From Vibrio breoganii (GTDB taxonomy: Bacteria > Pseudomonadota > Gammaproteobacteria > Enterobacterales > Vibrionaceae), in NCBI RefSeq assembly GCF_001677275.1, contig NZ_CP016178.1:62001-126000 (forward strand): DNA of 64,000 nt. The letters are read 5' to 3'. Below the pieces are notes generated by a model, which was not told where the DNA came from, ran no database searches, and worked only from the letters and a program-made list of their open reading frames with translations. The position numbers and the translations under genes were made by a program. Shown piece after piece: positions 63,633 to 64,000 of this stretch. How positions within the stretch are numbered: position 1 is the stretch's first letter; each line of letters starts with the position of its first letter.

Positions 63633-63695
63633 TGCATTGTACCCAATGCAGTGCATCTGCATTAAATGAGGGAGAGCGTGCACAACATTGGTGAA
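63633..63695 (+). promoter_or_regulatory. Two NtrC-like enhancer sites
   Basis: TGCATTG-TACC-CAATGCA (63633-63650) is a perfect inverted repeat, and TGCACAACATTGGTGAA (63679-63695) matches the NtrC consensus TGCACCAAAATGGTGCA at 13 of 17 positions. They lie about 145 and 100 bp upstream of the start expected from the sigma-54 promoter, a typical enhancer distance. Confidence 0.55.
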
Positions 63696-63757
63696 ATTTA
63701 AATGATAAATCAAACCATATTTCTCACGTTTTCTTTAAATACAAGGGCTTAGTTGTG

Positions 63758-63774
63758 TTGGCATGCCGATTGCA
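63758..63774 (+). promoter_or_regulatory. Sigma-54 (RpoN) promoter
   Basis: TTGGCATGCCGATTGCA matches the -24/-12 consensus TGGCAYR-N4-TTGC with GG and GC twelve bases apart. Transcription would begin near 63785, about 65 bp before the riboswitch. Confidence 0.8.
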
Positions 63775-63848
63775 ATACAGATTACAGTTTTAGTATAAGA
63801 GCATAACTAGGTATTTCGGTTACCTAGCAACGACATTGTTGAAAAATA

Positions 63849-63941
63849 GACATCTAGGGTTCCGACTGTATTTGCAGTGTCTGGTCCGAGAGTTGTCAAC
63901 CTCACCAGAGGTCACACGGAGGGATAAAAGCCCGGGAGGCC
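63849..63941 (+). promoter_or_regulatory. Guanidine-I (ykkC) riboswitch
   Basis: The stretch holds the conserved ykkC-I elements in order: CTAGGGTTCCG, GGTCCGAGAG, ACCAGAGGTCACACGG, and GGGATAAAAGCCCGGGAGG. The aptamer binds guanidinium and switches on downstream guanidine-handling genes, which lie beyond the right edge. After it, AACCAA/TTGGTT (63943-63963) forms a short hairpin, and an ATG at 63948 follows the GGGAGG; whether that is a leader peptide or the first gene cannot be told from the remaining 50 bases. Confidence 0.88.
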
Positions 63942-64000
63942 AACCAATGAATATTTGGTTATGTCTCTTGTGCCAATCTCAATGTGCCCCATGGAGGAGG

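Overview
The window looks like a chromosomal segment of a marine gammaproteobacterium, most likely Vibrio or a close relative. Reasons: a CsrB-type regulatory RNA with a GacA/VarA-type upstream box, the wbf/Yjb-type outer-membrane polysaccharide genes, Vibrio-like protein sequences throughout, moderate GC content, and many intergenic palindromic repeats. About 70 protein genes, one well-supported sRNA, one riboswitch, one complete insertion sequence and several non-autonomous elements can be supported. No tRNA, rRNA or CRISPR was seen.

Layout. 1-2.8 kb: the end of a polysaccharide-export type operon (YjbH-like protein, lipoprotein, OmpA-like barrel). 3-7 kb: EamA exporter plus Ada-like alkylation-repair regulator, YjiH transporter, GFA protein. 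7.06-7.63 kb: csrB-like sRNA. 7.73-9.4 kb: an IS110-family (IS1111-type) element sitting inside a palindromic repeat, followed by a 148-bp tandem repeat. 9.5-11.1 kb: MscS channel. 11.4-19.4 kb: a complete aa3-type cytochrome c oxidase operon (CoxB with fused cytochrome c, CoxA, Cox11, CoxC, SURF1, a Sco-like protein, heme A and heme O synthases), with a DUF2909 gene embedded in antisense. 20-24 kb: alkaline phosphatase, then a KdgR-type operator with KduD and an RpiB-fold isomerase that together resemble the streptococcal DhuD/DhuI pair for unsaturated uronates. 24-34 kb: dehydrogenases, SoxR with its own SoxR box, a GNAT-HAD fusion, UbiB-like kinase, catalase with a possible 19-codon downstream ORF, radical SAM protein, crotonase. 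34.5 kb and 63.5 kb: two copies of one MITE.

37.1-38.2 kb holds six tandem copies of a 193-bp unit made of three different palindromic modules, whose single modules also occur near 9, 15.8 and 19.5 kb. 38.3-50.3 kb: a double-CDGSH/glutamate-synthase fusion, homocysteine methyltransferase, START protein with glycosyltransferase, HD and ASCH proteins, an amino-acid-binding protein with a HisC-type aminotransferase and divergent LysR gene, and a serine hydrolase.

50.7-54.7 kb is the accessory region. A 595-residue protein joins a zinc ribbon to a C-terminal domain that carries all four motifs of the exonuclease VII large subunit, far from a normal XseA architecture. It is flanked by two inverted, diverged copies of a small gene cassette (a membrane protein and a 101-residue protein), one truncated, and by a small element with IS5-like ends. 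This is the best candidate in the window for an undescribed system.

55-63.4 kb: RIO kinase, GH3 glucosidase with divergent AraC regulator and a LacI-type operator, an ECF sigma/thioredoxin/permease operon with a tiny secreted protein, an APH-like kinase and an acyltransferase. 63.6-64 kb: a sigma-54 promoter with NtrC-like sites leading into a guanidine-I (ykkC) riboswitch; its target genes lie beyond the right edge.
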